Positions 36,173-45,171 are shown, counted from the first letter of the stretch. The stretch: 64,000 nucleotides of DNA from Cohnella fermenti (GCF_004801405.1 NZ_SSOB01000018.1:1-64000); one strand, 5' to 3'. The notes: a model not told the origin generated them from the sequence alone. A program made the numbers and translations.

Positions 36173-37528
36173 TTATCCCTTCGCCGCCGCCGCGTACTCG
36201 TCGGCCTTCTTCAGCAGCTTCTCGTAGGCTTGCTCCGGAGTTGTCTGCTTGAACTGGATCTCTTCGACAATCGTCTTGTAGTCGTTCTTGAAGCTGCCCC
36301 AGCCTTGCGGGTCGTTGATGAACTTCTGGGCCGTCGGCGTTACGCTGTTCAGGAAGGCGACGCTCTTCTTGTCCGCTTCGCTGAAGTTCGGTGTCAGCGA
36401 CTCGACGACCTTGGACGATACCGGCGTGCCGCGGGTGAGGCCCAGCGTCTGGGCGACGTCCGTGTCATTGATGAACCAGTCGATGAATGCCTTCGCTTCC
36501 TCCGCGTGCGAGGACTTGGCATTCACGCTCCAGAACATGCTCGGCTTCAGCCAGCCGCCGCCTTCCGTTCCCTTCGGCAGGGCCGCATAAGCGTAGGTGT
36601 CCGGCTTCAGCGCATCGATGGCGGTGACTTGGTTGGAGAACAGGTGGCGCGCAATGGCGTTGCCGTTGACGACGTTATCCAACTGCGGGTCCAGCTCCTT
36701 GTCCGTCGCCGTCAGGTCGGCCGGCGTCAGAATGCCCTTGTCGCGCAGCTCGCTCATCTTCGTCATGTATTCGATCCAGGTATCCTTATCGATCGCGAAC
36801 TTGCCGTCCTCGCTATAGATATACCCCTTGCCCATGCTGTACTGATAAGCGGTGTAATCGACCAGGTCGGCCGATTGGTCCTCGAACACATACTTGTCCT
36901 TGCCCAGCTTGGCCTTGGCCGCTTCGCCGAAGGCGTAATAATCGTCCCAGGTCCAGTCGAAGCTCGGAGCCGTGAGGCCCAGCTTGTCGACGACCGACTT
37001 GTCGTACACCATGCCAAGCGCGGCGACGCCGAGCGGCATCGCATACAGCTTGCCGTCCACCTGGCCCGAAGCGAGCACGGACGGGTCGACGTCGGCGGTG
37101 TTGATGCTGCCGATGTCCGCCAGCAGGCCGCGGCCGACGTAGTCGTTCACGTAAGCGGCGTCCATCTGGATGATGTCCGGCGCGTTGCCTGCGGAGTTCT
37201 GCACCGCCAGCTTGTCGAAGTAGCCGTCCCAGCCCGAGAATTGGCTCTCGAAGGTGACGTTCGGATGAAGCGCCGTGTATTGCTGAAGCGCCTTCTGCGT
37301 GGCGTCGTGACGCTCCTGCGAGCCCCACCAGGCGATCGTCAGCTTCACCGGCTCGCCGGAAGCTCCGGACGGAGATGCGGAGGACGACGCGCTCGACGAC
37401 GCCGACGGAGATGCGCTCGCCGCGCCGTTGCCGTCATTCGAATTGTTATTGTTGCCGCATGCCGCGAGTGCGGCAACGAGCATGGAAGAAGCCAATACCG
37501 CAGACCATGTTCTAGCGATGGATGCCAT
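36173..37528 (-). CDS. Lipoprotein sugar-binding protein, YesO-like, locus C
   Basis: A 451-aa family 1 solute-binding lipoprotein. The signal sequence ends in LAAC (Cys24), followed by Asn and Ser/Ala/Pro low-complexity linkers. The mature part has WWGSQERHDATQKAL and AGNAPDIIQMDAAYV, typical of YesO/UgpB-like proteins. These are shorter than the LipO type and match the MalFG-like permeases of this locus. It starts at an ATG after GGGGGG. It has its own promoter with operator and cre-like box, so it can be expressed above the rest of the transporter. Confidence 0.92.
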   Translation of the reverse strand: MASIARTWSAVLASSMLVAALAACGNNNNSNDGNGAASASPSASSSASSSASPSGASGEPVKLTIAWWGSQERHDATQKALQQYTALHPNVTFESQFSGWDGYFDKLAVQNSAGNAPDIIQMDAAYVNDYVGRGLLADIGSINTADVDPSVLASGQVDGKLYAMPLGVAALGMVYDKSVVDKLGLTAPSFDWTWDDYYAFGEAAKAKLGKDKYVFEDQSADLVDYTAYQYSMGKGYIYSEDGKFAIDKDTWIEYMTKMSELRDKGILTPADLTATDKELDPQLDNVVNGNAIARHLFSNQVTAIDALKPDTYAYAALPKGTEGGGWLKPSMFWSVNAKSSHAEEAKAFIDWFINDTDVAQTLGLTRGTPVSSKVVESLTPNFSEADKKSVAFLNSVTPTAQKFINDPQGWGSFKNDYKTIVEEIQFKQTTPEQAYEKLLKKADEYAAAAKG

Positions 37529-37547
37529 TGCTGTATTCCCCCCATAT

Positions 37548-37560
37548 GAATGTGCTTACA
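37548..37560 (-). promoter_or_regulatory. cre-like box in the binding-protein leader, locus C
   Basis: TGTAAGCACATTC on the minus strand lies immediately after the predicted transcription start. It differs by one base from the element at 35976-35988. A role in carbon catabolite repression is inferred. Confidence 0.45.
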
Positions 37561-37565
37561 CGTTT

Positions 37566-37627
37566 ATACTAGCATCGGCCCCGATCGGGGAGTAGACGAG
37601 CACCGAACGATAAACTTTCACTATCCA
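37566..37627 (-). promoter_or_regulatory. Locus C operator and promoter before the binding-protein gene
   Basis: TGGATAGTGAAAG-N7-TTC (core 37605-37620 on the minus strand) is followed, 36 nt after the TTC begins, by TAGTAT (37566-37571). It overlaps the region just beyond the stop of the response-regulator gene. It is one of four matching sites in locus C. Confidence 0.75.
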
Positions 37628-39019
37628 CTAAGGTTTCGGTTCCTGACGAACGAATTCGCTCGGCGTAACGCCGCAGTACTTCTTGAACAGCGTCGTGAAG
37701 TACGGAACGTTCTGGTAGCCGACCATATCCGCCACTTCGTACACCAGGTGATGGCCTTCGTAGAGCAGCGCCTTCGCCTTCTCGATGCGGACCCGGATAA
37801 TGTAGTTGGTCAGCGTCTCCCCCGTTACTTTCTTGAACAGTTGATTCAAGTAATTTTTCGAGATGTACAGTTGCCCGGCCAATTCCTCCAGCGTGAGGTC
37901 TTCCGCGTAGTGCTCGTGAATGTAGCGAACCATGAAGTCGACGGCCTTCTTGTGCTTCGGACTGACGGCAAGCGCCTCGGGGGAGCCCGACGGCTCGGAC
38001 GTCCCGGACGGTCCGGACAGCTCGGACGTCCCCGGCGTCCCCGGCGTCCCCGGCGCCCCGGACAAGGAGCCGCGTTCGGCGCCTGCAGCCGACGCGGCGG
38101 ACGATGCCCCCGCTTCCGCTTCGCCTTCGCCGAGCGCGAACAGCGACTGCAGCGCCAGATCGGCCGACAGCTTGATCTCGCCCCAAGCCTGCTTGACGCT
38201 TCCGAGCCCGAAGCGCACCTCCAGATCGATATACTTGCGCATGCTCTCCGCGATGAGGAGGCCGATCGACTCGGCCCGTTCGGACAGCAGGTCCGCATCG
38301 GCCGCCGCGTCGGCGTGAAGCACAATCGCCGCATGATTGCCGAACAGCCAGACGAAGTCGGAATCGGGCCAATGCTGGCCCAGCAGCTCCGACGCGATAT
38401 TGGTGACGGCGAACTGGAACAAGTTCCAATCGGCGAACGTCACGCCCCGGATTCGCTCCGTGCGCACGACCTCGAGCACCATGACCAGATGGCTCGCCGA
38501 CTTCCAGGCCGCCTTGGAAGCCGGCAGCTCCGACGCAATCGCCTGGCCGGTGACGACGGCAGCCAGCCACTCCTCGTCCGTCATGCCGTCCAAGGCTTCC
38601 TTGCGGGATTCCAGCACGTTCCGCTCGATATTGTGCAGGTAGGACGCCTCCAGCTTCACGATCGTGCTCGCCAGCACCTCGCGGATCTGCTCGACCGTGC
38701 CCGGCTTCGTCAAGTAATCCTCCACGCCGAGCCGGATCGCCGTGCGCGCGAACTCGAAGTCGTTGTACCCGCTCAGAATAATGAACCGCCCGGGGAATTC
38801 CCGCTTGCGAAGCGCCTCGATCATCTCGATTCCGTTCATCCCCGGCATATAGATATCGGTGATGACAATATCCGGATTCGTCTCCTCGATCAGACGGATG
38901 CCCGCCTCCCCGTCGATCGCGTCGCCAACGAACTCGGCTTCGAGTTCGTCCCACGGAATGGCCCGCCGCAGCCCTCTCAGTACCTGGAAGTCGTCGTCTA
39001 CAATAGCGATTTTCCACAT
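37628..39019 (-). CDS. YesN-type response regulator, locus C
   Basis: A 463-aa regulator. The receiver (1-120) has IVDDD and phospho-acceptor Asp55 in VITDIYMPG. The C-terminal AraC helix-turn-helix has NYLNQLFKKVTG and YFTTLFKKYCGVTPSEF. A Ser/Gly/Pro/Thr/Ala-rich linker, coded by short repeats near 37975-38070, joins the middle region to the DNA-binding domain and is unusual. The ATG at 39019 follows AGGAGGGG and lies one nt after the kinase stop. It is the best candidate to bind the TGAAAG-N7-TTC sites at four locus C promoters. Confidence 0.92.
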   Translation of the reverse strand: MWKIAIVDDDFQVLRGLRRAIPWDELEAEFVGDAIDGEAGIRLIEETNPDIVITDIYMPGMNGIEMIEALRKREFPGRFIILSGYNDFEFARTAIRLGVEDYLTKPGTVEQIREVLASTIVKLEASYLHNIERNVLESRKEALDGMTDEEWLAAVVTGQAIASELPASKAAWKSASHLVMVLEVVRTERIRGVTFADWNLFQFAVTNIASELLGQHWPDSDFVWLFGNHAAIVLHADAAADADLLSERAESIGLLIAESMRKYIDLEVRFGLGSVKQAWGEIKLSADLALQSLFALGEGEAEAGASSAASAAGAERGSLSGAPGTPGTPGTSELSGPSGTSEPSGSPEALAVSPKHKKAVDFMVRYIHEHYAEDLTLEELAGQLYISKNYLNQLFKKVTGETLTNYIIRVRIEKAKALLYEGHHLVYEVADMVGYQNVPYFTTLFKKYCGVTPSEFVRQEPKP

Positions 39020-39020
39020 C

Positions 39021-40784
39021 TTAGTTGTCCCCTCCTGGCTTGTTCGGACGCTCCCGGATAATCGGAAGACGAAGCAGCGCAAGCGTGCCGCCCATCTCGG
39101 AATCGGTCAGCTCGAAGCCGTACGCCGGGCCGAACAGCGCCTCGATCCGCTCCCGGACGTTGCGCAGCCCGTACCCGCCGCCCTTCGCTCCCGCAGCCGC
39201 CTTGTCCGCTCCTTCCGGAAGAGTCTCGCGCCGCTCCCGCGGAATCGTGCGCCCGTCGTCGGCAATGGCGATCTCCAGCCGGTCGGCGCTTGGCCGGATC
39301 GTCACCGTCAGCTTGGCCGATCGCTTGCCGTGGAAGCCGTGCACGAACGCGTTCTCGATAAACGGCTGCAGAATGATCTTCGGCATATACCAGCGCTTCG
39401 TCTCCTCCGCGACGTCGACGCGATAGACAAGCTGCTCCTCCCAGCGGATCTGCTGGAATTGCAGGTAGCAGTCGATGTGCGCCACCTCCTCGCTCACCGG
39501 CACGAGGCTGTCGGTATTCGTCAACGCGAGGCGGAACATCTGCCCGAGCAGCGCCAGCATCCGGCTGATCTGCGATTGCCCCGCTTCGATCGCCGCCCAA
39601 TTGACCTGGTCGAGCGAATTGTACAGGAAGTGCGGGTTGATCATCATCTGCAGGCTGCGAATCTCCGCATTGCGCCTGCTCTCGTACTGCACCTCCAGAT
39701 TGCCGTACAGCTCGTCGATCCGGTTCGTCAGCTTGCCGTACCCCTGGAACAGGCGGCCAAATTCGTTCTTGTAGTCGCCCGGAAGAAGATCGCCGCGATG
39801 ATTCGGGAAGGCGTTCATCGCCCGCAGCAGCAGCCCGATCGGCTTCATGAACTGGCGCGCCAGGAACGTTCCGAGAAGCATGATGAGGAGAATCGCGAAG
39901 ACGCCGAGCAACAGGTACAGCTTCGTTGTCTTCATGCTGCTGCGGGTCATCTCTCTCCACGAGGACTGCTCCAGCAGCGTCCACTTGGAATCGATCGACT
40001 TGGACCAGACGAGGAAGATGTCGCCGCTGCGGTCCGACCCGATCGAGCTCGCTTCAAGCCGGGCCCGCATGCGGTCCACATACGATTGCGTATAGGTGCT
40101 GTCCGCCGTCTGCGTGATCAGCTTGCCGGTCGCATCCAGCAGCGCGACATCGGCTTCGCCGTCGTCCGACTCGATCAGCGACTGGAAGACCGGCACTTTA
40201 ATATTCAGCACAATGAGGGCGTAATATTGGTTGCGATTGTTGTAGACCTTGCGCGCGAAGCTGATAACGGGCGTATCTCCGGTATTCGTGCGGATCGTGT
40301 GCTCGCTGAGCCAGGCATAATCCGTCTTCTCGATATCCGGATACCAGCCCTCTTGCTCGATCTGCTCCATCGGCAGGAACTGGACATATTCTTGCACGCT
40401 GTAGCTGGCAGGCAACGCAGAGTAGACGTGAATCGATTGCAGAATGGGGGTGCCGAAAACATAATTGTTGAGCTGGGAGCGAATCTCCGACTGGGCGCGC
40501 ACCCTCTCGTACAGCTCCCCTCCCTGCATGCGGGAATAGATGATGTCGACATTCTTGGACGCGGTGTTGGAGCTCTGCTCGATATCGACCAGCGTTGTCG
40601 TCAGCTTCTTGTTGAGCTCGCTGAGCAGCTTCTGCTGATAATACGAGGTGCTTGTCGCGATCTGCCGCGAGCTGCTGGTGTAGCTCATGTAGACGATCAG
40701 CCCGACGAGCAAGGCAACGATAAAGGCAAAACCGAAAAAAAACACGAAGTCGATCCGCATGGACTTGAACGGGTTCCGCAGCAT
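39021..40784 (-). CDS. YesM-type sensor histidine kinase, locus C
   Basis: A 587-aa membrane kinase. A transmembrane helix (about 12-32), an extracellular sensor, a second helix (about 280-302) and a HAMP-like linker precede the His_kinase motif INPHFLYNSLDQVNW. A HATPase domain follows, with QPFIENAFVHGFHG and GYGLRNVRERIEALFG. Start ATG after GGGGAGG. It lies between the permeases and its partner regulator. A hairpin in the 68-nt gap upstream may reduce its expression. Confidence 0.92.
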   Translation of the reverse strand: MLRNPFKSMRIDFVFFFGFAFIVALLVGLIVYMSYTSSSRQIATSTSYYQQKLLSELNKKLTTTLVDIEQSSNTASKNVDIIYSRMQGGELYERVRAQSEIRSQLNNYVFGTPILQSIHVYSALPASYSVQEYVQFLPMEQIEQEGWYPDIEKTDYAWLSEHTIRTNTGDTPVISFARKVYNNRNQYYALIVLNIKVPVFQSLIESDDGEADVALLDATGKLITQTADSTYTQSYVDRMRARLEASSIGSDRSGDIFLVWSKSIDSKWTLLEQSSWREMTRSSMKTTKLYLLLGVFAILLIMLLGTFLARQFMKPIGLLLRAMNAFPNHRGDLLPGDYKNEFGRLFQGYGKLTNRIDELYGNLEVQYESRRNAEIRSLQMMINPHFLYNSLDQVNWAAIEAGQSQISRMLALLGQMFRLALTNTDSLVPVSEEVAHIDCYLQFQQIRWEEQLVYRVDVAEETKRWYMPKIILQPFIENAFVHGFHGKRSAKLTVTIRPSADRLEIAIADDGRTIPRERRETLPEGADKAAAGAKGGGYGLRNVRERIEALFGPAYGFELTDSEMGGTLALLRLPIIRERPNKPGGDN

Positions 40785-40806
40785 GTCAACCTCCCCGATG
40801 CAAAGA

Positions 40807-40829
40807 AAGCTGCGAGAATTTCGCAGCTT
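40807..40829 (-). promoter_or_regulatory. Hairpin between permease and kinase genes, locus C
   Basis: A perfect 9-bp stem, AAGCTGCGA/TCGCAGCTT, with a 5-nt loop. On the minus strand TTCTTTG follows. It lies between the second permease stop and the kinase ATG, and is a possible weak terminator that sets more transporter than kinase. Confidence 0.65.
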
Positions 40830-40852
40830 GAGACTCGTCTTTCCGACCTATT

Positions 40853-41689
40853 TTACCCTTTAAGCGCTCCTGCGGCAATTCCTTCGACGAAGTGTCTCTG
40901 CGCAAGGAAAAAGATGACAACCGCCGGCACAATGGACACGAGCGACATCGCGAGCAGTTGCCCCCACGGCACGGAACCTTGCGAGTCGATGAACAGCTTA
41001 AGCGCCAGGTTGATCGTATACTTGTCGACCGAGTTGACGTACAGCAATTGGCCGAAGAAGTCGTCCCAATTCCACAGGAAGCAGTAGATTCCCACCGTGA
41101 CCAGCGCCGGCTTGATCAGCGGCAGCATGATGCGCCAGTAGATGCCCCACCACGAGCAGCCGTCGATCTTCGCCGATTCGTCGAGCTCCTTCGGAATCGA
41201 GCGAATGAATTGGACCATCAGGTAGATGAAGAACGGCCCTCCGATGCCCCCGGCCAGCAAGTGCGGAATGTAGAACGGCAAGTACGTGTTGACCCAATGC
41301 AGCTTGTTGAAGAGAACATATTGCGGCACAATCGTCACCTGCGTCGGCAGCATCAGCGTCACCAGCATGACTCCGAACCAGATATTGCGCAGCGGGAAGT
41401 CGAGGCGGGCGAACGCGAAGGCGACCAGGCTGCACGAGACGACGCTTGTGAACAGCACGCCGAGGATCAGCTCGAACGTGTTGATGTAGAAGTGCGTAAA
41501 CGAATAGTTGGGAACGGCATGCCAGCCTTCGGTGAAGTTGCTCCAGTGCAGCGTCTTGGAGAACAGGGCCGCCGAGCTCATATCGGCATTGCTCTTAAGC
41601 GATGCCCCGAGCCACCAGAAGACGGGGTACATCATGATCAGACTGACGATCGACAGACCCGCGTGCGGGACGAGACGTTTGACGGCCAT
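40853..41689 (-). CDS. Sugar ABC permease, YesQ/MalG-type, locus C
   Basis: A 278-aa membrane subunit with six transmembrane helices, ELDESAKIDGCSWWGIYWRIMLP and the C-terminal VEGIAAGALKG. Its ATG overlaps the stop of the upstream permease (TAATG), so the two are translationally coupled. It works with the YesO-like binding protein. Confidence 0.93.
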   Translation of the reverse strand: MAVKRLVPHAGLSIVSLIMMYPVFWWLGASLKSNADMSSAALFSKTLHWSNFTEGWHAVPNYSFTHFYINTFELILGVLFTSVVSCSLVAFAFARLDFPLRNIWFGVMLVTLMLPTQVTIVPQYVLFNKLHWVNTYLPFYIPHLLAGGIGGPFFIYLMVQFIRSIPKELDESAKIDGCSWWGIYWRIMLPLIKPALVTVGIYCFLWNWDDFFGQLLYVNSVDKYTINLALKLFIDSQGSVPWGQLLAMSLVSIVPAVVIFFLAQRHFVEGIAAGALKG

Positions 41690-42657
41690 TAGCGTTTGCC
41701 TCCTTGCGATTCGTAGAAGACCCAGTAGCGGGAGGACCAGAACAGCAGCGCGGTGACGAGGCCGATCAGGACAAGCAGCACCCAGGCCAGCGCGGAAGCA
41801 TAGCCCATCTGGTACTTCGTGAAGGCCGTCTCGTACAGGTACATGACGTACACATACGTCGAATGAACCGGTCCGCCGTTCGTGACGACGAACGCCTGCG
41901 TGAACATCTGGAACGAGTTGATCGTCGTCTGCACCATGTTGAAGAGAATGATCGGAGACAGCAGCGGCAGCGTGATGGTGAAGAACTGCCTGATCTTGCT
42001 CGCTCCGTCCACCGAGGAGGCTTCATACAGATCACGCGAGATCTGTTTAAGGCCGGCGAGGAAAATAATCATCGAGGAGCCGAATTGCCACACCATCATC
42101 AGGATCAGCGTATACAGCGAGTAGTGGGGATCGGCGATCCACGACTTCCCCGCAATCCCGAAGAACCCCAACACATCGTTGATGAAGCCGTTGCGTCCGA
42201 AAATGTTTTTCCACAGGATGGAGACCGCAATGCTTGTCCCGATCAGCGAAGGGAAGTACACCATCGTCCGATAGAAGCTGATTCCCTTGACGTTGCGATT
42301 GAGCATCATCGCGATAAGCAGCGCGAAGATGAGCCTGAGCGGAACGGTCAGCAGCACGAAGACGAATGTGATCTTCAGCGTCTTGGGGAACGTGTCGTCG
42401 CTCATGAAGATGCGGTGATAGTTGTCCCAGCCGACCCAATTGGGAGCGGCCAGGAGCGAATAATCGGTTAAGGAATAGTAGAAGGACATGCAGATCGGCC
42501 CCAACGTCAGGAGGAGGAAGCCGAGCAGCCACGGCGAGAGGAACAGATACCCCGCGATGGGCGATTCCCACCGTCTGGTCCGGATGTTGATCCGCTTGTC
42601 GGATAGCGCGGGGACCGATCGTGCCCGGTCGGCTGCGTTCGCGGCCGGTTTTGCCAT
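41689..42657 (-). CDS. Sugar ABC permease, YesP/MalF-type, locus C
   Basis: A 322-aa membrane subunit with six transmembrane helices, YEASSVDGASKIRQFFTITLP and a C-terminal WVFYESQGGKR. The ATG at 42657 has GGGAG eight nt upstream; a GTG three codons earlier would lie inside that site. A promoter with the locus C operator lies 35-90 nt upstream, so transport genes, kinase and regulator can be transcribed independently of the GH115-like gene. Confidence 0.92.
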   Translation of the reverse strand: MAKPAANAADRARSVPALSDKRINIRTRRWESPIAGYLFLSPWLLGFLLLTLGPICMSFYYSLTDYSLLAAPNWVGWDNYHRIFMSDDTFPKTLKITFVFVLLTVPLRLIFALLIAMMLNRNVKGISFYRTMVYFPSLIGTSIAVSILWKNIFGRNGFINDVLGFFGIAGKSWIADPHYSLYTLILMMVWQFGSSMIIFLAGLKQISRDLYEASSVDGASKIRQFFTITLPLLSPIILFNMVQTTINSFQMFTQAFVVTNGGPVHSTYVYVMYLYETAFTKYQMGYASALAWVLLVLIGLVTALLFWSSRYWVFYESQGGKR

Positions 42658-42691
42658 ATTGCCCACTCCCTGTCTCTATGCTGATGTTCCC

Positions 42692-42752
42692 AGTATACAA
42701 GCGCAGGAAGCGGGCGATAAGGAGAGCAATGAATGCATTTCTTTCAGTATCC
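42692..42752 (-). promoter_or_regulatory. Locus C operator and promoter before the permease operon
   Basis: GGATACTGAAAG-N7-TTC on the minus strand (core 42731-42746) with TATACT (42692-42697) 36 nt after the TTC begins. The TGA of TGAAAG is the stop codon of the GH115-like gene, so the operator overlaps the end of the upstream coding region. Confidence 0.72.
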
Positions 42753-44966
42753 AACAAAGAGATTCGGCTCTTCCTGCCGGAATCGTTCGCCAAGAGCGGC
42801 GGCCAGCTTGTCGTCGGAGAGCGGATTGCGGTGCGTGTTCTCCAGGTAAATGTGCTTCTCGGTCTCGGGCATAAGGTATTCCTTGTACCAGAGGAACATG
42901 TCCGGGCTGTCGCCGTGCATGCGCAACCAGCGCCGCAGCGTGTCCATGTGGTCGACCGTATTGGCGATGTTGGTCAGCCAGTCCGCGCGGTAGAAGTTCG
43001 CCCACCGGCCGTGCTCGGCCTCGCGCAGCGCCTGCTGCCCGTCTCCGTAATGCCCGAGCGCCTCGGACGCATGGACGAAGGCAAGCGCATAACGCGAATC
43101 CGCATAGGCTTCGAACGCGCGGCCCAGCGCGGCGAGGCCGCGGCAGCCGGACAGATGAAGCCGGACGGGCAGCAGCAGTTGGTCCTGCAGCCTGGCGCTC
43201 GCGGCCGCCGGGAGCCGTTCCGCCGCCGAGACGATCCGGCGCTCCAGCGCCTCCCAGGAGGCGATCGCCTCCTGGGCCAGGTTCGCGAACCGGCGAACCT
43301 GCTCCCGGAACGGGCGATCTCCGGCCGCCCACAGCAGCTTGGCGTTCGGCGTCGTCGACTGTCCCCGCAGCCAATGCCCGACGATCTCCCGCGCGGGATG
43401 ATGATAGAACTCGTCTCCCGCGCGATCGTCGGGATGCGGGCCGTAAGCGATGGCGCTGTCGAAGTAACCGCGGAACAGCTCGGCGATCGCCTCCGGCTCT
43501 TCCTCGCCGCCGTCTCGTCTCCCGTCCTCAGCAAACATCCTCCTCGCGTATCGGTTCAGATGCTCGCCAACGTCCGCGCGACTCTCGTGCCACAGCTCCG
43601 CGACGAGATCGAGCGTGTATAGATGCGGGCGGATATTGCCGCAGTTGACAAGCACGTACTCGGATGCTCCCGCTTCGAACGCCGCCTCAAGCTCACCTGC
43701 GATCAGCTCCGGCGGGGACGGGAACAGCGTCAGATGATTGGACGCCTGCAGGTCGTGGAACGTTACGTGGTAGTATACGCCGTTCCTTCCCCTGTCCCCT
43801 CGCGGCGGCAGCGCCGGCACGCGCTCGTTCAGATTGCCGTGGCGGCGCGACACCATCTTGCCGTAGCCGTTGTCGGCCCAGATCTTGATGACGCCGTCCG
43901 GCACCTCGATATGGCCGGCCTTGTACAGCTCGGCAATCTCGCCGTACATCGCCATGCAGCAGACCGGCTCCGCCGCCTGCTCGCGGATCATGTCATGCTG
44001 CCGGCGAACCACATGGGAGATCATCGCGCCGCGGCTCTCCGGCGTATCGAAGGCCGGGTCGTTCTCCCAGAAGGGCTTGTCGCCCTGCCCGCGGAAGGAC
44101 AGCACCCAGAGGACGCAGTCGTTCTTCTGCTTGTCGATCGCCTCCCGCCACAGCCTCTCGAACAGCTCGGGGAACTCCTTGTAGCTGGCGTTCTTGCCCG
44201 GGTAAGCGCGCAGGAACATCTCCGCTCCGAGCGGTTCGGCATGATGGTGCGTCAGGTACAGCCCCATCTCCGCCGCGAGCTCGGCATGGACGCCGGTCTT
44301 GGGCAGATCCGTGCCCGGAATGACCATATTGCCTCCGCAGCGCAGCAGCGCCTCGAACACCGGCTCCCACACTTCGCGTGTCGGCGGGTACTCCTCCTTC
44401 CAGCCGATCAGGCACACCTCGTCGTTCACGAACCAGCCGCGATAACGAACCTTCGGCCGGACCGAATCGAAGTCCGCCGCCGGCACCTCGATCCGCTCCC
44501 TTCGTTCCGGCGGTCGGTCCGCCCAGAACCAGAACGGATCGACGCCAAGCACCTCCCGGCTGTAGCGGAGCATGCCGTAGAGCAGCCCAAGCTCGTCCCG
44601 TGCGGCAATGTGCAGGCACATCCCTTGCGAGGAAGGGCAGAATCGCAGGACGAATGCCTCCGGCCACTCCGGGCACCGGTCTGCGGGCTCGGCAGCCCGG
44701 ACGATAACGGTCGAGCTGCCTCGGGCAGCGGTCGAGTTGCTTAAGGCAATGGTCGGGCTTCTTCGGGCAACGACCAAGCTGCCTCGGGCAACGGCCGTGC
44801 CGCTCGTTGCGTACGGCTCCTCCGTGTGCGGCGCCTGGCCGAACACCGCCTCATGGTCCCGGACGATCATGTCCCACACATGGCGAATAGCCGGAGTCGC
44901 TTCGACCCGGCAGTCATATCCAGTATCTCGAGTAACGGCGAACCGTGCTCCGTTTAAGCTCATCAT
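42744..44966 (-). CDS. GH115-like alpha-glucuronidase
   Basis: A 740-aa protein without signal peptide, so probably cytoplasmic. Family GH115 removes (4-O-methyl-)glucuronic acid from xylan-type and related glycans. GH115-like features are ELGLLYGMLRYSREVLGVDPFWFW, VRYRGWFVNDE (about 172-182), HHHAEP (about 240-245), PDGVIKIWADNGYG, a YYHVTFHD segment and EYVLVNCGNIRPH. It is somewhat shorter than many GH115 enzymes. The ATG at 44966 has GAGGAG six nt upstream; an open frame of 69 earlier codons lacks one. A 7-residue repeat (about 58-88) looks like a recent expansion. It begins locus C behind its own operator. Confidence 0.78.
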   Translation of the reverse strand: MMSLNGARFAVTRDTGYDCRVEATPAIRHVWDMIVRDHEAVFGQAPHTEEPYATSGTAVARGSLVVARRSPTIALSNSTAARGSSTVIVRAAEPADRCPEWPEAFVLRFCPSSQGMCLHIAARDELGLLYGMLRYSREVLGVDPFWFWADRPPERRERIEVPAADFDSVRPKVRYRGWFVNDEVCLIGWKEEYPPTREVWEPVFEALLRCGGNMVIPGTDLPKTGVHAELAAEMGLYLTHHHAEPLGAEMFLRAYPGKNASYKEFPELFERLWREAIDKQKNDCVLWVLSFRGQGDKPFWENDPAFDTPESRGAMISHVVRRQHDMIREQAAEPVCCMAMYGEIAELYKAGHIEVPDGVIKIWADNGYGKMVSRRHGNLNERVPALPPRGDRGRNGVYYHVTFHDLQASNHLTLFPSPPELIAGELEAAFEAGASEYVLVNCGNIRPHLYTLDLVAELWHESRADVGEHLNRYARRMFAEDGRRDGGEEEPEAIAELFRGYFDSAIAYGPHPDDRAGDEFYHHPAREIVGHWLRGQSTTPNAKLLWAAGDRPFREQVRRFANLAQEAIASWEALERRIVSAAERLPAAASARLQDQLLLPVRLHLSGCRGLAALGRAFEAYADSRYALAFVHASEALGHYGDGQQALREAEHGRWANFYRADWLTNIANTVDHMDTLRRWLRMHGDSPDMFLWYKEYLMPETEKHIYLENTHRNPLSDDKLAAALGERFRQEEPNLFVGY
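44709..44792 (-). repeat. 21-bp minisatellite inside the GH115-like gene
   Basis: Four 21-bp units (44709-44729, 44730-44750, 44751-44771, 44772-44792) code four 7-residue repeats such as VARGSLV and VARRSPT in the N-terminal domain. The reading frame is preserved whatever the copy number. Confidence 0.85.
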
Positions 44967-45018
44967 CCATCTCTCCTCGTATGCGGCGCTGTAGCCGGGA
45001 TGCCGTTCCAATCCTTCT

Positions 45019-45078
45019 ATTATAAGGTCGGCTTCTCCGCAGGATAGACGGGCAATGAACGAACTTCTTTCACATTCG
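45019..45078 (-). promoter_or_regulatory. Locus C operator and promoter before the GH115-like gene
   Basis: GAATGTGAAAG-N7-TTC on the minus strand (core 45057-45072) with TATAAT (45019-45024) 35 nt after the TTC begins. The TTCATTGC after the core matches the permease-operon site. It is the most upstream of the four locus C sites. Confidence 0.72.
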
Positions 45079-45171
45079 CAAGCGAATGGGACCACAAATC
45101 CTCCCGCAACGAATAAACCTCGGCATAGCCGGGATACTACTTCAGGTCCTACAAAACAAGGAGGAGATCCC

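Noticed and set aside
37590-37600. CCCCGATCGGGG palindrome near the binding-protein promoter as a separate operator
   Set aside because: It occurs only at this promoter and not at the other three locus C sites, so it cannot be told from chance in GC-rich DNA.
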